Made by a program: the position numbers and the translations under genes | The notes under the pieces: model-generated | What the model saw: the letters and a program-made list of their open reading frames with translations, nothing else | Database searches by the model: none | What the model was told of the DNA's origin: nothing | Source of the DNA: HGM05190 sp964394205 | Lineage (GTDB): Bacteria > Bacteroidota > Bacteroidia > Bacteroidales > Muribaculaceae | NCBI GenBank assembly: GCA_964394205.1 | Contig: CAYMVS010000005.1 | Coordinates: forward strand, 1-58,341 | Reading direction: 5' to 3' | Length of the DNA: 58,341 bases | Part shown: positions 36,401 to 45,346 of the stretch, piece by piece | Position numbering within the stretch: position 1 is the first letter of the stretch | How the letters are laid out: the number at the start of each line of letters is the position of its first letter

Positions 36401-37066
36401 CTGGATCGGATTAAGGGCAACGCCGATGTTGGTAAGCTTGAGTGTGCCTTTGGTGTCTTTGGGTGTGGTGCAGTGGAAACCGATGTAGTAATATCCTTCA
36501 GTTGCGATGTGGCAAGGATATTCATATTTTGTCAAGTCCTTGATCGTGAAGGTCGTTTTGGGAGTGATGGTGGTTGTCATGGCTTCTACGGTTGGTGCTG
36601 TACCGATGCAGACGTCCATTTCAACACCTGTCGCACCGCTGCCCATCATACCGACTTCGTAGCTGACGATATAGTCTCCGGCCGGCATGTGGATGGGCAC
36701 AGTGATGAGCCAGTCGTCGTTGTTGTCGATGTTGTCGGCATTAGGCACCATGCACGCGCCGTAATTGCTTACCGCCCCGACCTGCCATTTGCGGTTGTCG
36801 TCGTTGACGTTAATAATAGTGTAGTTTGAGACAACGTCTTTGTTCTCTTTGCCTAAGTTGTGCACGAATGGCACTTCTACAGCGTTAGCCGGAGCATTGT
36901 CGCTCTCTGAAAGGACAGAGACAAGATGCTTTGCCGCAAGAGAGTGACCGGCAGTGTTGATCTGCTTGACGGTATTGTTGCCCGACCATGCCTGACGCTG
37001 TTGAGCGTAGCCTTGCAGCGCCATGCCGGCAGCCAATGCAGCAATGATAAGTAATGATTGTTTCAT
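33404..37066 (-). CDS. Large exported multi-domain protein with T9SS-type C-terminal sorting tail
   Basis: A 1220-residue protein with a signal peptide (MKQSLLIIAALAAGMALQGYAQ). Two repeats of about 157 residues follow (61-217 and 226-382), sharing EVPFVH-x-LGK, ACMVPNA/SCMVPNA, DDW and GYYYIG motifs. After them come a proline-rich linker, fibronectin-type-III-like domains, and two jelly-roll-like domains resembling cleaved-adhesin/choice-of-anchor J (one contains GFFDGLWISDF, the other WTIYDGDG). The final 50 residues resemble a Bacteroidales T9SS type A domain (YNLAGVRV...GVYIIVNG...KVMVK). I chose ATG 37066, which gives the signal peptide; an upstream in-frame alternative at 37120 lies over the -7 box. 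Substrate and partner are unknown; adhesion or proteolysis-independent surface binding is a guess. Confidence 0.85.
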   Translation of the reverse strand: MKQSLLIIAALAAGMALQGYAQQRQAWSGNNTVKQINTAGHSLAAKHLVSVLSESDNAPANAVEVPFVHNLGKENKDVVSNYTIINVNDDNRKWQVGAVSNYGACMVPNADNIDNNDDWLITVPIHMPAGDYIVSYEVGMMGSGATGVEMDVCIGTAPTVEAMTTTITPKTTFTIKDLTKYEYPCHIATEGYYYIGFHCTTPKDTKGTLKLTNIGVALNPIQAPEHAIEVPFVHDLGKSSPDLETVANYTIIDANGDERTWSYGKVAYASCMVPNAENINQADDWIITVPVHMTAGNYILRYDVGYLSGTGIQYEVKMGSAPTAEAMTTTIVPMYTETVKDMTTKEQPFTVDKEGYYYIGIHNTTSKDLKSAFKLNNIGVKEGSATPPVIVYPPAGGTLTYQLAPKGELKATLTYTAPTKDTNGDDLEVISKVILTSRWEVDKYTFENVQPGAVITQDVELYAGINNRFTAQAFNGDAAGEKIEYKSIFAGPDTPLAPENIKLTVSDDFMTATLSWDAVGEVGENGGYVDPAAVTYYIFDAFGSYYDPAIATTDKTSITFDYYSEIEGQDYYAYQVTAGYGNNYSLDGTSNVAVVGTPAVLPFTESFANGFFDGLWISDFSLPSGQQQYGTIDDDYFASLFDPEDPDAPKPLASQDGDKGFHLWLPIEKDVQYGLISLRADISKATQPVLEFWYQGQGNVIDVFTGTDIADLQLAQTIDLKANPTSDWTLARVSLDKYKAAGGAIFEIRFTARDNDDEHTWSIPIDNIRVRNLDANDMHIVTFTGTKAAKVGDTATFTAHVENLGTEAATPKIVWSVDGTEYVTDSETVSPNAFADYTFSYTVSPLDAETLNVALDVKVNNDATPDDNTKTENLSVLRLPYATVTDLSATVDGTTVKLEWSAPVIGEAQAETVTDDFESPEYTPMSIDGAGGWTIYDGDGIKTYNVFREAYNPYQTAPMAFQLFDNIVAQVPSNYQADAEAHSGQRFMMAVSAQSKENDNWLISPELSGNAQTISFWAKSCMIAWPETFEVYYSTTDNKRESMTVKVENIEGTFIDGVVPEVWTEYKVTLPAGAKYFAIRHNSYDTLALFIDDVTYEASPTQPDDLAVDHYLVFCNGKQINQENVTTTTYTHNPFDQDTANGAYNFEYVVVPFYNYGAVLPSNTASVELAFSVIKQITVDQIAADTQVYNLAGVRVDHDKLTTGVYIIVNGTSAQKVMVK

Positions 37067-37117
37067 GCTTTTATTGTTGGAAATGGAAAATGACACTTTT
37101 GCATACGTTTTGCTGTG

Positions 37118-37125
37118 CAAAGTTA
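37118..37125 (-). promoter_or_regulatory. Predicted -7 box of the large exported-protein gene
   Basis: TAACTTTG on the minus strand, about 45 bases of leader to the ATG at 37066. The best -33-like TTTG is only 12 bp away, so the upstream box is uncertain. Confidence 0.5.
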
Positions 37126-37238
37126 AGGTTTTTTATTCAAATAAATAAACATTTGACACAAAAGCGTGGATGGCGGGCCAAAAAAGCTATCTGCCCGGGC
37201 GACACGCTCTCGTATGGGATCGGCCGGGATGCAGCCCT

Positions 37239-40200
37239 TTAGCGGGCGAGCGAGAGGTTGAGGGTGAAGCCAAACGAGGTGTTGGTGGTCGGATAGGCCG
37301 TCGAGCTGACCAGGGGGGTGTTGATCTGGTGGTCAAAGAACATGGCCAGGGTCAGGCGGCGGCTCATCACATAGTTGGCCGTGAAGTTGAGGGTGATGGT
37401 TCGGGTGCCGTTGGTGGCCTGGGTGTAGTTTGACTCGATGCGGCGGATGAGGGCCTGTGACTGCTGGTAGGAGAAGTCGGCGTTGAGCGACAGGTCGTTT
37501 GACACGCCGTGGCCGGTGCCCTTCATCTTGAGCACGGTGTTGAAGCCCACAATCTTATAGCCCAAGCCGGCGGTTATGCCACGCGAGGTTGCCTCGACAA
37601 CCTGACCGGCCGAGGTGTTGAGGGTCAATGTGCGCGTGTCGCGGAACTCGGCGTTAAAGGTCATCTCGTTTTTGAGGGTGACCGAGGCGCCGATCAGGGG
37701 GGCGAATTTCTCGGTGATGGCTACCGACGAGATGTTGTAGGGCGACGAGGGGATGGGGTTGCCGGTGAGCTCATCGATTGTGAAGCCTAAGTTTGACCCG
37801 TCGGCCGAGATCCAGTTGAGGTAGGATGAATAGGAGCCGACCGAGTAGGTGCACTGATAGGCGTGGGTGAGGGTGAACGATTTGAAGATGGAGCTCAGGT
37901 TGCCCAGGCGAACGAGGCCGTCGTAGGTCACGCGCCAGTTGGGGAGCACCTCGGCAAACGAGGGGAACGGGTTGAGATACTGTGTGTTGACATCGCTGCC
38001 GGTGTAGGCGGCGATAAAGGCCGGTATCAGCACATCGCTGCCGGTGAGGCTGACGGTGCCAACCTCGGGGTTAAACGGATTGCCGGCGTTGGGATTGCCG
38101 TCCATGAAGCCTCCGACGGGGTAGTTGACACGGCGGTACTCGCTCTCAAAGCGCGAGGCGATGACAGGGATGTTGTTGAGGAAAGTGTTGAAGGTCGCCG
38201 AGTTGTAGCCGTCGTCGGCCTTTGAGCCGCGCAGGGCCGTGGCGATGGCACAGTGGGTCTTGGTGTAGCTGCCCGAGAGGGAAACCGGGCTGTTGGCATA
38301 CATGAACTGTGTCTGGCGGGCGCGGTTGTCGGTGCGGTTTGACGTCAGCTGAATCTTGAGGCCTTTGAGAGGCTCGAGGGCAAGCTCGATGTTGAGCTCG
38401 CTGGTCTGGTTCCAGATGGCGGGAGAGGTCTGGCCGTCGTCGGTGATGAGCCAGCCGCGGGCACGCGCTTTGTCGACAAATGTCTCGTCGACAAAGCCAA
38501 AGGCAAAGTCGAGGCCTGGCGACATCGGGCCGTTGGAGAGGCTTTGGCCAAACACGTTGCCGATGTCGGGGCGGAACAGGGGCAGCGACAGCGAGTGGGT
38601 GTTGCGGTAACGGACCGAAGCCGTGCGCGGGCTCATCACAAGGCGGGTGGCATACTGCCCGAGCTCGCTCCAGAACGAGCGCTCCTCTTTCAACACCTGG
38701 GTGACGGTAAACTTGAGGTTCTCGTCGCCACGGGTCAGAATCTGCACATTGTTGTTGTCGATCACCCGTGCTTTTACGGGGAAAGGTTTCTCGCCGTCGA
38801 CGGTGACGGCGGTCACCTTGACCTTGAGGGTGCGCAGGTTGTGGCGTATGGTCAGCGTCGTGTCGGGCTGAAGCTGATAGGTGCGCTCAAACTGTTTGGG
38901 CTTGCGATCTTTAGCTGTTGTCGGACGTCGGGTGTTGGCAAACCGCTTGTTGACCTCTTTGGTGTATTTCCATTTATTGTAGATGGTCTCGAAATTGATG
39001 CGTCCGTCGGCGTTCCATGATGCCTGTGAGGCCACGGTGTTGCCAAGCGACACGCCGTCGACGGTGGCGCCGCGGTCCCAGCGGTAGGTGGCGTTATAGC
39101 TCAGCGAGCCGGTCAGCCAGTCGAGCACCGGTATCTGGTTGAACGGAGCCTTGTAGGAGGCGACAAACGACTGGTTGTAGGACCACGGGGTGCCCATCGA
39201 CAGGATGCTTTGCCAGACGGTGTCTTTCCACTCTTTATACCGGTCGGGGAAAAGCTTGCGGTTGACCGCTCCCATGGTCTCCTCGATGCGCGCCGAGGTG
39301 TTGGAGTTGAACACAACCGACAGCGACTTGGTGAAATTCCACGTCAGGGCAAACTGGCGGTCCCAAAGGAAGTTTTTGCTCACCGACACCGGCAGCTGGA
39401 ACATCACGTCGGTCTCCGAGCGCGTTTGCTGCTCGTAGTAGTAGCGCGACATTGAGGTCAGGAACGAGATAGTGTTTGGCAGCCAGTTAAACTCCCAGTC
39501 TTTAAGGAACTTGACACTCTTGCTCTTTGACTTGATCGAGCCAAAGGGTTTCCATTTCTTGATAAGAGGGGTGTAGGAGTACTGGAACGAGCCGCGATAG
39601 TCGTTGGTGTTCTCATACTCGGTGGTCGGGTCGGTGCGGTGCTGCTTGTTGAAAGAGAAATTGAGCGTGAAGTTGGCGGGATCCCACGGCATCGGGCGTT
39701 TTGAGCGCACGTCAAAGTTCAACCCCGAGATCGAGAAACTCTCGACGCGTGTCTGCTGCACGGCAAAAGCCTTGATCGAGTCGCGCTCATGCTTGTTGGC
39801 GGCGGCGTCGAGGGCGTCTTTGAGAAGCACGTCCTGGTCGAGGGGGTTATATTTTGGCGATGTCTCCTCGCGCGAGGTGGAGTAGAAGATTGGTGCGCGC
39901 AGTTTTGCCCCGGCGGGCAGGAAGCGGCCGGCATCGCCCTGAATGGCGATGTTATACTGTTTGTAGTCATCGAGACGGCGCTCGTTGAGGGCTTGGTCGA
40001 CGCTGCCAAAACCGGCGGTCTCGACGTGAGCCCCGATATTGATGGTGGCGATGTCGCTCAGGCCGATGTTCATGTTGGCCTTTGCCGCCCAGCCACCCTC
40101 GCTGTTGAAGTCGGTCACCTTCAGCTCGTTGAGCCACACGATGCCGTCTTTGGTGGTCGACGAGTTGTTGCGCACGCCCACAAGGATGACACGAACATCG

Positions 40201-43200
40201 CTCAGCGACGGGTTGCCTATCACGCTGACGCGGTTGCGTTCGTTGTCGGGGTCGCGGGTGGTGTAGACGGTGCCGAAGCCTACGCCCGACTCGCCGTTGC
40301 GCTTGGCGACGTTTCGCTCTTTCTTGACATCAACAAGTGTCTGCAGGTTGAAATTGAGGTAGTTGCTCTCGGGCCACACCTTGAAGCGGTCGGAGGGGAG
40401 GTCGTTGTTGTAGTCGCCCGGCTCGGTGAGCGACAAGGGCTGCTCATACTCATAGTAGTTGCTCTTGACGTCGGTTCCAAGACGGATGAAGAGCGACATC
40501 TCGCCGTTGTGCAGGTTGGTGACATTGTCGATCAGGGCCTCGGCGTGTACCCACATCTGCATGCGTTTGTAGTTGCGCAGGTCGAGCTGGGTGTTGCGGT
40601 ACACGCCGCGGGCGTCGCCGGCCTGCAGGCCGGTGACTTTCATCGACATCGATTGCTCGTTGAGCTGTGTGATCTGTGACTGGCCCGGGTCGGTGATACG
40701 TGTCACGCCGGGGGGCAGGACATAGTTTACCGGCTCGCGCTCGGCGTTTTCCTCGATGTTGACCACCGAGATGTCGAGCTCGCCCTCGGCGGGGGTGTCG
40801 CCGCGGTTGTTGAGGTTGAAGTCATACGTGCGCCACTCGCCGCGCACGAGCTCGAGGGTCGCGAAACGCAGGTGGGTGGTCTTCTGGAAACCGGTCATGA
40901 ACATGCGCACAAAGCGTATCGTCGAGAAGTCGTTGATCGACCCCACGATGCGCTCATAGTCGCTCAAGGGTATCTTGAACTGATACCATTCGACCGTCTG
41001 CCTGTTGCCGTCGCGTGTCAGCACAAGCGACACCTGCTTGTCGGTGATATAGTTTTTGCCGACCACCAGGTCGTCGGGGCGTATCGAGACGCGATACTGG
41101 AAGTAGCGCTCATACTCGTTGAGGGTGTTGTCTTGGTTGATGTCTTCCACGTCGGGCAGCGCGCGCGACGACTGATAGAGGGGGTCGGTGGCATCTTCGG
41201 GCGAGAGCGAGTTGCCCTCGACGCCATTGTAGTGCTTGTAGCGGTCGAGGATGCCCAGGCGCAGCTCGTCATAGTCATACCCGCGATAGAAGTGATAGTT
41301 GTCGCCTGCCGGGTCATTGAAGGGTGAGAACTGGTCATCCTGCATTTGGGCAACCGTCGGGGCCGACAGCTTTTGGCGCAGCGCGTCGAGATAGTCACGG
41401 TAGGACTCAAAGCCAAACTCGTCGTCATTGCGCAGGCCGTCAAGCCCGACATCCTGTACCGGGCGCGACCCTGAGTTGTTGTCAAAGGCATAGGTCAGCG
41501 AGTTTTGTGACGACACGCGACCCCACACGGTGTTGCGCAGGTATTGGTCGTTGCCGTCGTAGGGGATGCCGTNNNNNNNNNNGCCAAAGTTGAAATAGAG
41601 GTCGCCACCCTCATAGTTTGGGTTTTCAGGGTCGAGGAAGGGGTTCATCATCCAGAACTGGACATACTCGATGTTTGACTGCTCAAAGTTGGTGTTCTCG
41701 AGCTTGCGCATGATGCCGCCCCAGCGTCGCTCGGGGAAGAGCAGGTTGCCGTTGTCGTCGATGTCGGTGGCATCAAGGTTGTAGGGGCCGCGCTCGGTGG
41801 GGTAGAACGACAGGTTGAGGGTCTGGATGGTTGGCGACTCGCCATAGCTGAGCTCGCGCCCGGGGAATATTTCATAGCTTGTCACCTCACGAACGTAGGG
41901 GTTTGACAGCTGCTTGAGGTCGCTGCGTATGTATCCGGGAGCCAGTGACGAGTTGCGCTGGGTGAACATGCGGTCGATGTAGTACCACGACAGCAACGCG
42001 CGGTTTTTGCCGTAGGCCACGTTGTTTGACAGCCCGGCCTCGGGGAACATGGCGTTTGAGCCACCCTCGTAGGGGGTCGAGGCGAGAAACCAGGCGTAGG
42101 GCGAACGGAGGTCGATGCCGGTCTGTGTCGACTCAAAGTCGTCGATGTAGGAGCTGCCGCGGGTCGACCCGGCCTTTTGGCTCTGGGGCACGAGCTGGGC
42201 AAACTCGGCCTGCACGCCAAAGGTCGAGGGCTGGGTGGCGTTGACCGTCGGTATCTTGTTCAAAAGATTGGTCAGCCACATGAACCGTGTCTTGTAGTTC
42301 AGGTTGAGGCCCCACATGGTGTTGTTGACAACCTCGTCGCCTATATTGACCTTCTCAACCAATGCTTTCTCTGAGAAATGCAGCAGGGTGCCACCAATCG
42401 AGAAATCTTTGTTGAACCGGTAGTTAAGGTCGATGCCGACAAGCGTCTTTCGCTGGGTCGAGAAGAGTGATTGGTTTTCAAGGGTGACGCTCACGCTCTG
42501 TCCCGAGTCGATGATCGACTGGTTGGTGATTGTCACGATGCCCATAGAGTAGTCGACGGTGTAGTCGGAGTTTTCGGTCAGCCTGACGCCGCCGGCCATG
42601 ACGACAACCGACCCTCGGGGCACATTCATGGCGTTGAGTCTGATCTGGGAGCCCGACGAGGCCTGATAGCTGCCCTTGATGACAAACTTGTTGCGGTCGG
42701 CAAACTGGCGGGCCACAACTAATGTCGAGTCATACAGCTCCTGATAGACATATTGCCTGGCGATCTCGGGGTCACCGATTTTTTTGGCGAGGTGCTCGCC
42801 AAAGGGCTCGACCACGGGGAAGATTATCTTGCCCGACGAGGCGATGATGGTGTAACCCTCGATGAAGTCAAAGAAGCCGTCGGGGTTGCTCTGCTCGTTT
42901 GAGTCGATGCGGTCAAGGTTCATCACCTGGAGCAGCGACTGGTTGGTCAGGCCCGGCACGGGGAGGTAGTTGATCTCGGTGCCGGTGGTGTCGCTGAGAT
43001 ACTTTATGTTGAGCTTGAAATTGCTTTTCTGCACCTGGTAGGCACCAAGCGAGTAGATGTTTTTCATCATCAGGTCCCACATCGGCACCCGCGGGTCGAC
43101 CGTGGTGCTTTTGAGCATCTTGACATAAAGCGACTGCTCGGTCGAGGTGATGTCTCCCGAGAACTCACCGACCTGATAAACCTGGCCGTTGTAGGTGTAC

Positions 43201-44660
43201 TCGTAGGCGATGCCCAAAACCTCGTCGCTGTTGAGCGAGCTTTTGATCGACAGGTAGCCTAAGGTCGAGTTGTAGCTGTATTCGCTTGAGGTCAGCAGGC
43301 GGGCGCTCTCCACCTTCTCATAGTCGCGGCCACCCTCGATGCCATAGTCGGCGAGGGGCGCCAGGGCCTGGGTGACGGTGTTGATGTTGCGCGCGCCCGG
43401 ATATTCGGTCTTGATTGTCGACAGCAGGTTGTTTGCCTGGTTTGACGGGTTTCCGATGCCGCCGGCGCTCTTCCAGTAGTCGTTGGTCAGGTGGCTGGCC
43501 TCGCCCAGGTCGGCAAAGGCCACGATGTTGCGCGCCTCGTTGTAGTTGCCGCTCTTGTTGGTGACCCAGACCTCCATGCGGGTTATTTTGATGCCCGACG
43601 ACACGTAGGGCAACTTGGAGGCAAACCGGTCATAGTTGTCTCTGAAATAGTGGCCCAGGAAGAAGTGGCGGTTCTGGTCATAGTTGTCACTGTTGATTGA
43701 GAACTCGGTTGACTGAACGCCACCTTTGGTGTTGACGGTCTTTGACTCGGAGTTTTGTTGAGACACGAGCACCGTGCCCGTCAGTTTGCCGAACTGCAGT
43801 TTTGACTTGATACCGAAAAGGGCGGTCGAGCCTCTTATCAGCGACGACCCGGTGGTCATCGACACGTTGCCGGCTTCGATCGACTGGATAATGTCATCCT
43901 CATGCCCCTCGTAGGCCAGCTTGAGATTTTTCGAGTCAAAGTCAAAGGTGGCGTCGGTGTTGTAGGTCATGTTGAATTTCAGGCGATTGCCTACCGATGC
44001 CGCTATCGTTGCCTGGATTTTCTGGTCAAAGTCAAAGTAGGTCTTGCGGCGCGAGGTGAGCGACAGGGCCGGGTTGTCGGTTTTGTTTGACTTGATGCCC
44101 ATCGACACCTGGACCGAGCCTTGAGTCTTGAGCTGAATACCACCCGGGCCAAACACCTTCTCGAGCGGGCCCAGGGCAAAGTTCATGTCAAGGATGTTGA
44201 ACGGCTCCTTCTCTTTCTGGGTGACCGCCTCGGCGTTGCGCTGACGGTAATATTCCATCATCGACTTGCGCTGCTGCCAGTTGTTGTACTGGTTGGGGGT
44301 CAGGAAGAACGGGGTCACAACATCGGTCTCGCCCACACGCGAGCGCACGATGTACATCCCCGTCTCGGGGTCATACTCGGTGATAGTGTGGATGTTTGAG
44401 GGCGTGTTGAGGTCCATGGAGTATTCATCCATCATCAGGTCTTCATAGTTTTGGGGGATGACCTGCTGCACCGGGAAGGGCATCATGACCGAGTCGGTCG
44501 GAGTGATCACCGGCGGTGCCGGGATGATGGCTGCCGGCGGGGTGAACTGTTTACCCCCCGGTTGCACGGCAAACACAACAAGAGCGCCGACAGCTGCCGC
44601 TATGATGGCAACTGCCGTCAGCAAAGAGGTTAACTTGTTGAGTCTATTGTGTTTGTCCAT
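37239..44660 (-). CDS. sprA: T9SS outer membrane translocon SprA/Sov (interrupted by an assembly gap)
   Basis: This gene encodes a 2473-codon frame that includes a 10-N gap. SprA (Sov in P. gingivalis) is the giant 36-strand barrel through which T9SS cargo leaves the cell. An N-terminal hydrophobic segment (residues about 15-32) is followed by the family's KTQGSVQVSMGIKSNKTDNP and Sov/SprA barrel repeats, to a final strand pair (FGFTLNLSLAR). Length is close to F. johnsoniae SprA. At residues about 1026-1030 the sequence reads FNFG-gap-GIPYDG. Family members usually carry an extra NISEDxxxDxRKxFEN-like stretch here, so about 12-16 residues are probably missing, not just four. The frame is continuous on both sides. 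It starts 18 bp after the ruvA stop. Confidence 0.95.
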   Translation of the reverse strand: MDKHNRLNKLTSLLTAVAIIAAAVGALVVFAVQPGGKQFTPPAAIIPAPPVITPTDSVMMPFPVQQVIPQNYEDLMMDEYSMDLNTPSNIHTITEYDPETGMYIVRSRVGETDVVTPFFLTPNQYNNWQQRKSMMEYYRQRNAEAVTQKEKEPFNILDMNFALGPLEKVFGPGGIQLKTQGSVQVSMGIKSNKTDNPALSLTSRRKTYFDFDQKIQATIAASVGNRLKFNMTYNTDATFDFDSKNLKLAYEGHEDDIIQSIEAGNVSMTTGSSLIRGSTALFGIKSKLQFGKLTGTVLVSQQNSESKTVNTKGGVQSTEFSINSDNYDQNRHFFLGHYFRDNYDRFASKLPYVSSGIKITRMEVWVTNKSGNYNEARNIVAFADLGEASHLTNDYWKSAGGIGNPSNQANNLLSTIKTEYPGARNINTVTQALAPLADYGIEGGRDYEKVESARLLTSSEYSYNSTLGYLSIKSSLNSDEVLGIAYEYTYNGQVYQVGEFSGDITSTEQSLYVKMLKSTTVDPRVPMWDLMMKNIYSLGAYQVQKSNFKLNIKYLSDTTGTEINYLPVPGLTNQSLLQVMNLDRIDSNEQSNPDGFFDFIEGYTIIASSGKIIFPVVEPFGEHLAKKIGDPEIARQYVYQELYDSTLVVARQFADRNKFVIKGSYQASSGSQIRLNAMNVPRGSVVVMAGGVRLTENSDYTVDYSMGIVTITNQSIIDSGQSVSVTLENQSLFSTQRKTLVGIDLNYRFNKDFSIGGTLLHFSEKALVEKVNIGDEVVNNTMWGLNLNYKTRFMWLTNLLNKIPTVNATQPSTFGVQAEFAQLVPQSQKAGSTRGSSYIDDFESTQTGIDLRSPYAWFLASTPYEGGSNAMFPEAGLSNNVAYGKNRALLSWYYIDRMFTQRNSSLAPGYIRSDLKQLSNPYVREVTSYEIFPGRELSYGESPTIQTLNLSFYPTERGPYNLDATDIDDNGNLLFPERRWGGIMRKLENTNFEQSNIEYVQFWMMNPFLDPENPNYEGGDLYFNFGXXXXGIPYDGNDQYLRNTVWGRVSSQNSLTYAFDNNSGSRPVQDVGLDGLRNDDEFGFESYRDYLDALRQKLSAPTVAQMQDDQFSPFNDPAGDNYHFYRGYDYDELRLGILDRYKHYNGVEGNSLSPEDATDPLYQSSRALPDVEDINQDNTLNEYERYFQYRVSIRPDDLVVGKNYITDKQVSLVLTRDGNRQTVEWYQFKIPLSDYERIVGSINDFSTIRFVRMFMTGFQKTTHLRFATLELVRGEWRTYDFNLNNRGDTPAEGELDISVVNIEENAEREPVNYVLPPGVTRITDPGQSQITQLNEQSMSMKVTGLQAGDARGVYRNTQLDLRNYKRMQMWVHAEALIDNVTNLHNGEMSLFIRLGTDVKSNYYEYEQPLSLTEPGDYNNDLPSDRFKVWPESNYLNFNLQTLVDVKKERNVAKRNGESGVGFGTVYTTRDPDNERNRVSVIGNPSLSDVRVILVGVRNNSSTTKDGIVWLNELKVTDFNSEGGWAAKANMNIGLSDIATINIGAHVETAGFGSVDQALNERRLDDYKQYNIAIQGDAGRFLPAGAKLRAPIFYSTSREETSPKYNPLDQDVLLKDALDAAANKHERDSIKAFAVQQTRVESFSISGLNFDVRSKRPMPWDPANFTLNFSFNKQHRTDPTTEYENTNDYRGSFQYSYTPLIKKWKPFGSIKSKSKSVKFLKDWEFNWLPNTISFLTSMSRYYYEQQTRSETDVMFQLPVSVSKNFLWDRQFALTWNFTKSLSVVFNSNTSARIEETMGAVNRKLFPDRYKEWKDTVWQSILSMGTPWSYNQSFVASYKAPFNQIPVLDWLTGSLSYNATYRWDRGATVDGVSLGNTVASQASWNADGRINFETIYNKWKYTKEVNKRFANTRRPTTAKDRKPKQFERTYQLQPDTTLTIRHNLRTLKVKVTAVTVDGEKPFPVKARVIDNNNVQILTRGDENLKFTVTQVLKEERSFWSELGQYATRLVMSPRTASVRYRNTHSLSLPLFRPDIGNVFGQSLSNGPMSPGLDFAFGFVDETFVDKARARGWLITDDGQTSPAIWNQTSELNIELALEPLKGLKIQLTSNRTDNRARQTQFMYANSPVSLSGSYTKTHCAIATALRGSKADDGYNSATFNTFLNNIPVIASRFESEYRRVNYPVGGFMDGNPNAGNPFNPEVGTVSLTGSDVLIPAFIAAYTGSDVNTQYLNPFPSFAEVLPNWRVTYDGLVRLGNLSSIFKSFTLTHAYQCTYSVGSYSSYLNWISADGSNLGFTIDELTGNPIPSSPYNISSVAITEKFAPLIGASVTLKNEMTFNAEFRDTRTLTLNTSAGQVVEATSRGITAGLGYKIVGFNTVLKMKGTGHGVSNDLSLNADFSYQQSQALIRRIESNYTQATNGTRTITLNFTANYVMSRRLTLAMFFDHQINTPLVSSTAYPTTNTSFGFTLNLSLAR
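41573..41582. other. Ten-N assembly gap inside sprA
   Basis: Ten consecutive N bases mark a scaffold join. The reading frame is kept by chance or design, but the number of true bases is not known. See the sprA entry for why the real gap is probably longer. Confidence 0.99.
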
Positions 44661-44678
44661 TCACTATATGCCCGGTCG

Positions 44679-45260
44679 CTACATCATGGTCAGCGCTTTC
44701 TTGATGGCTGTCTCTACACGTATGGTCGGGTCGCTCTCAAAAATCTTTTTAAGTGCTTTCTGTGACTGAACCCTTGTAAAGCCAAGCATCACCAGCGCCG
44801 TGAGAGCCTCGTCAAAGGCCTCGTTGTTGAGCGTGGGCTTATTTAATAACGAGACATCGACCGCTTTTATTTTATCGCGCAGGTCTACAATTATTCTTTC
44901 GGCCGTTTTTGCGCCTATCCCTTTGACGGTTTTCAGCTGACTGTGGGCCCCCGAGGCGATGATCTGCTCCAGTTCGGCCGCCTTAAACGACGATAGAATC
45001 ATGCGCGCAGTGTTGGCTCCGACGCCCGACACCCCGATCAGCAGCCTGAACAGGCGGCGCTCGTCCTCGCCGGCAAACCCATACAGCTCGTGGGTGTCCT
45101 CGCGTATTATCTCGTGTATCAGCAACATAACCTCACGACGCCCCTCGAGAGCGCTGAATGTCTCAAGCGATATGTTGATTTCATAACCAATGCCGCCGGT
45201 CTCGACAACAACCTCGGCCGGAGTCAGCGCTGTCACCGCGCCGCGTATGTGATGTATCAT
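44679..45260 (-). CDS. ruvA: Holliday junction branch migration protein RuvA
   Basis: A 193-residue protein that binds four-way junctions and, with RuvB, drives branch migration. The N-terminal OB domain begins MIHHIRGAVTAL, the two helix-hairpin-helix motifs are in LLIGVSGVGANTARMIL and VKGIGAKTAERIIVDL, and the C-terminal domain III is present. ATG at 45260 is the family start. The frame runs on upstream to 45308, but that sequence is across the promoter region. ruvA followed by sprA is a known Bacteroidetes gene order, and the 18-bp gap suggests co-transcription. Confidence 0.96.
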   Translation of the reverse strand: MIHHIRGAVTALTPAEVVVETGGIGYEINISLETFSALEGRREVMLLIHEIIREDTHELYGFAGEDERRLFRLLIGVSGVGANTARMILSSFKAAELEQIIASGAHSQLKTVKGIGAKTAERIIVDLRDKIKAVDVSLLNKPTLNNEAFDEALTALVMLGFTRVQSQKALKKIFESDPTIRVETAIKKALTMM

Positions 45261-45264
45261 TTTG

Positions 45265-45272
45265 CAAAAATA
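45265..45272 (-). promoter_or_regulatory. Predicted -7 box of ruvA-sprA
   Basis: TATTTTTG on the minus strand lies only 4 bases before the ATG at 45260. No -33 box was seen. If real, the ruvA-sprA transcript is leaderless; this is a weak call. Confidence 0.35.
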
Positions 45273-45346
45273 ATTCTTTGGACTGTAAAGATAAAGAATT
45301 ACATTCAAACATCACGCCACTCACCGTCAAAAAAAATTGACCGTGA

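Noticed and set aside
39789..40679. 296-codon frame opposite sprA
   Set aside because: Antisense to the SprA barrel, with low-complexity Gly/Val composition typical of shadow frames.
41573..41582. Possible frameshift or pseudogene in sprA
   Set aside because: Only Ns interrupt the gene. Both flanks are in the same frame and show conserved SprA sequence, so it is an assembly gap.
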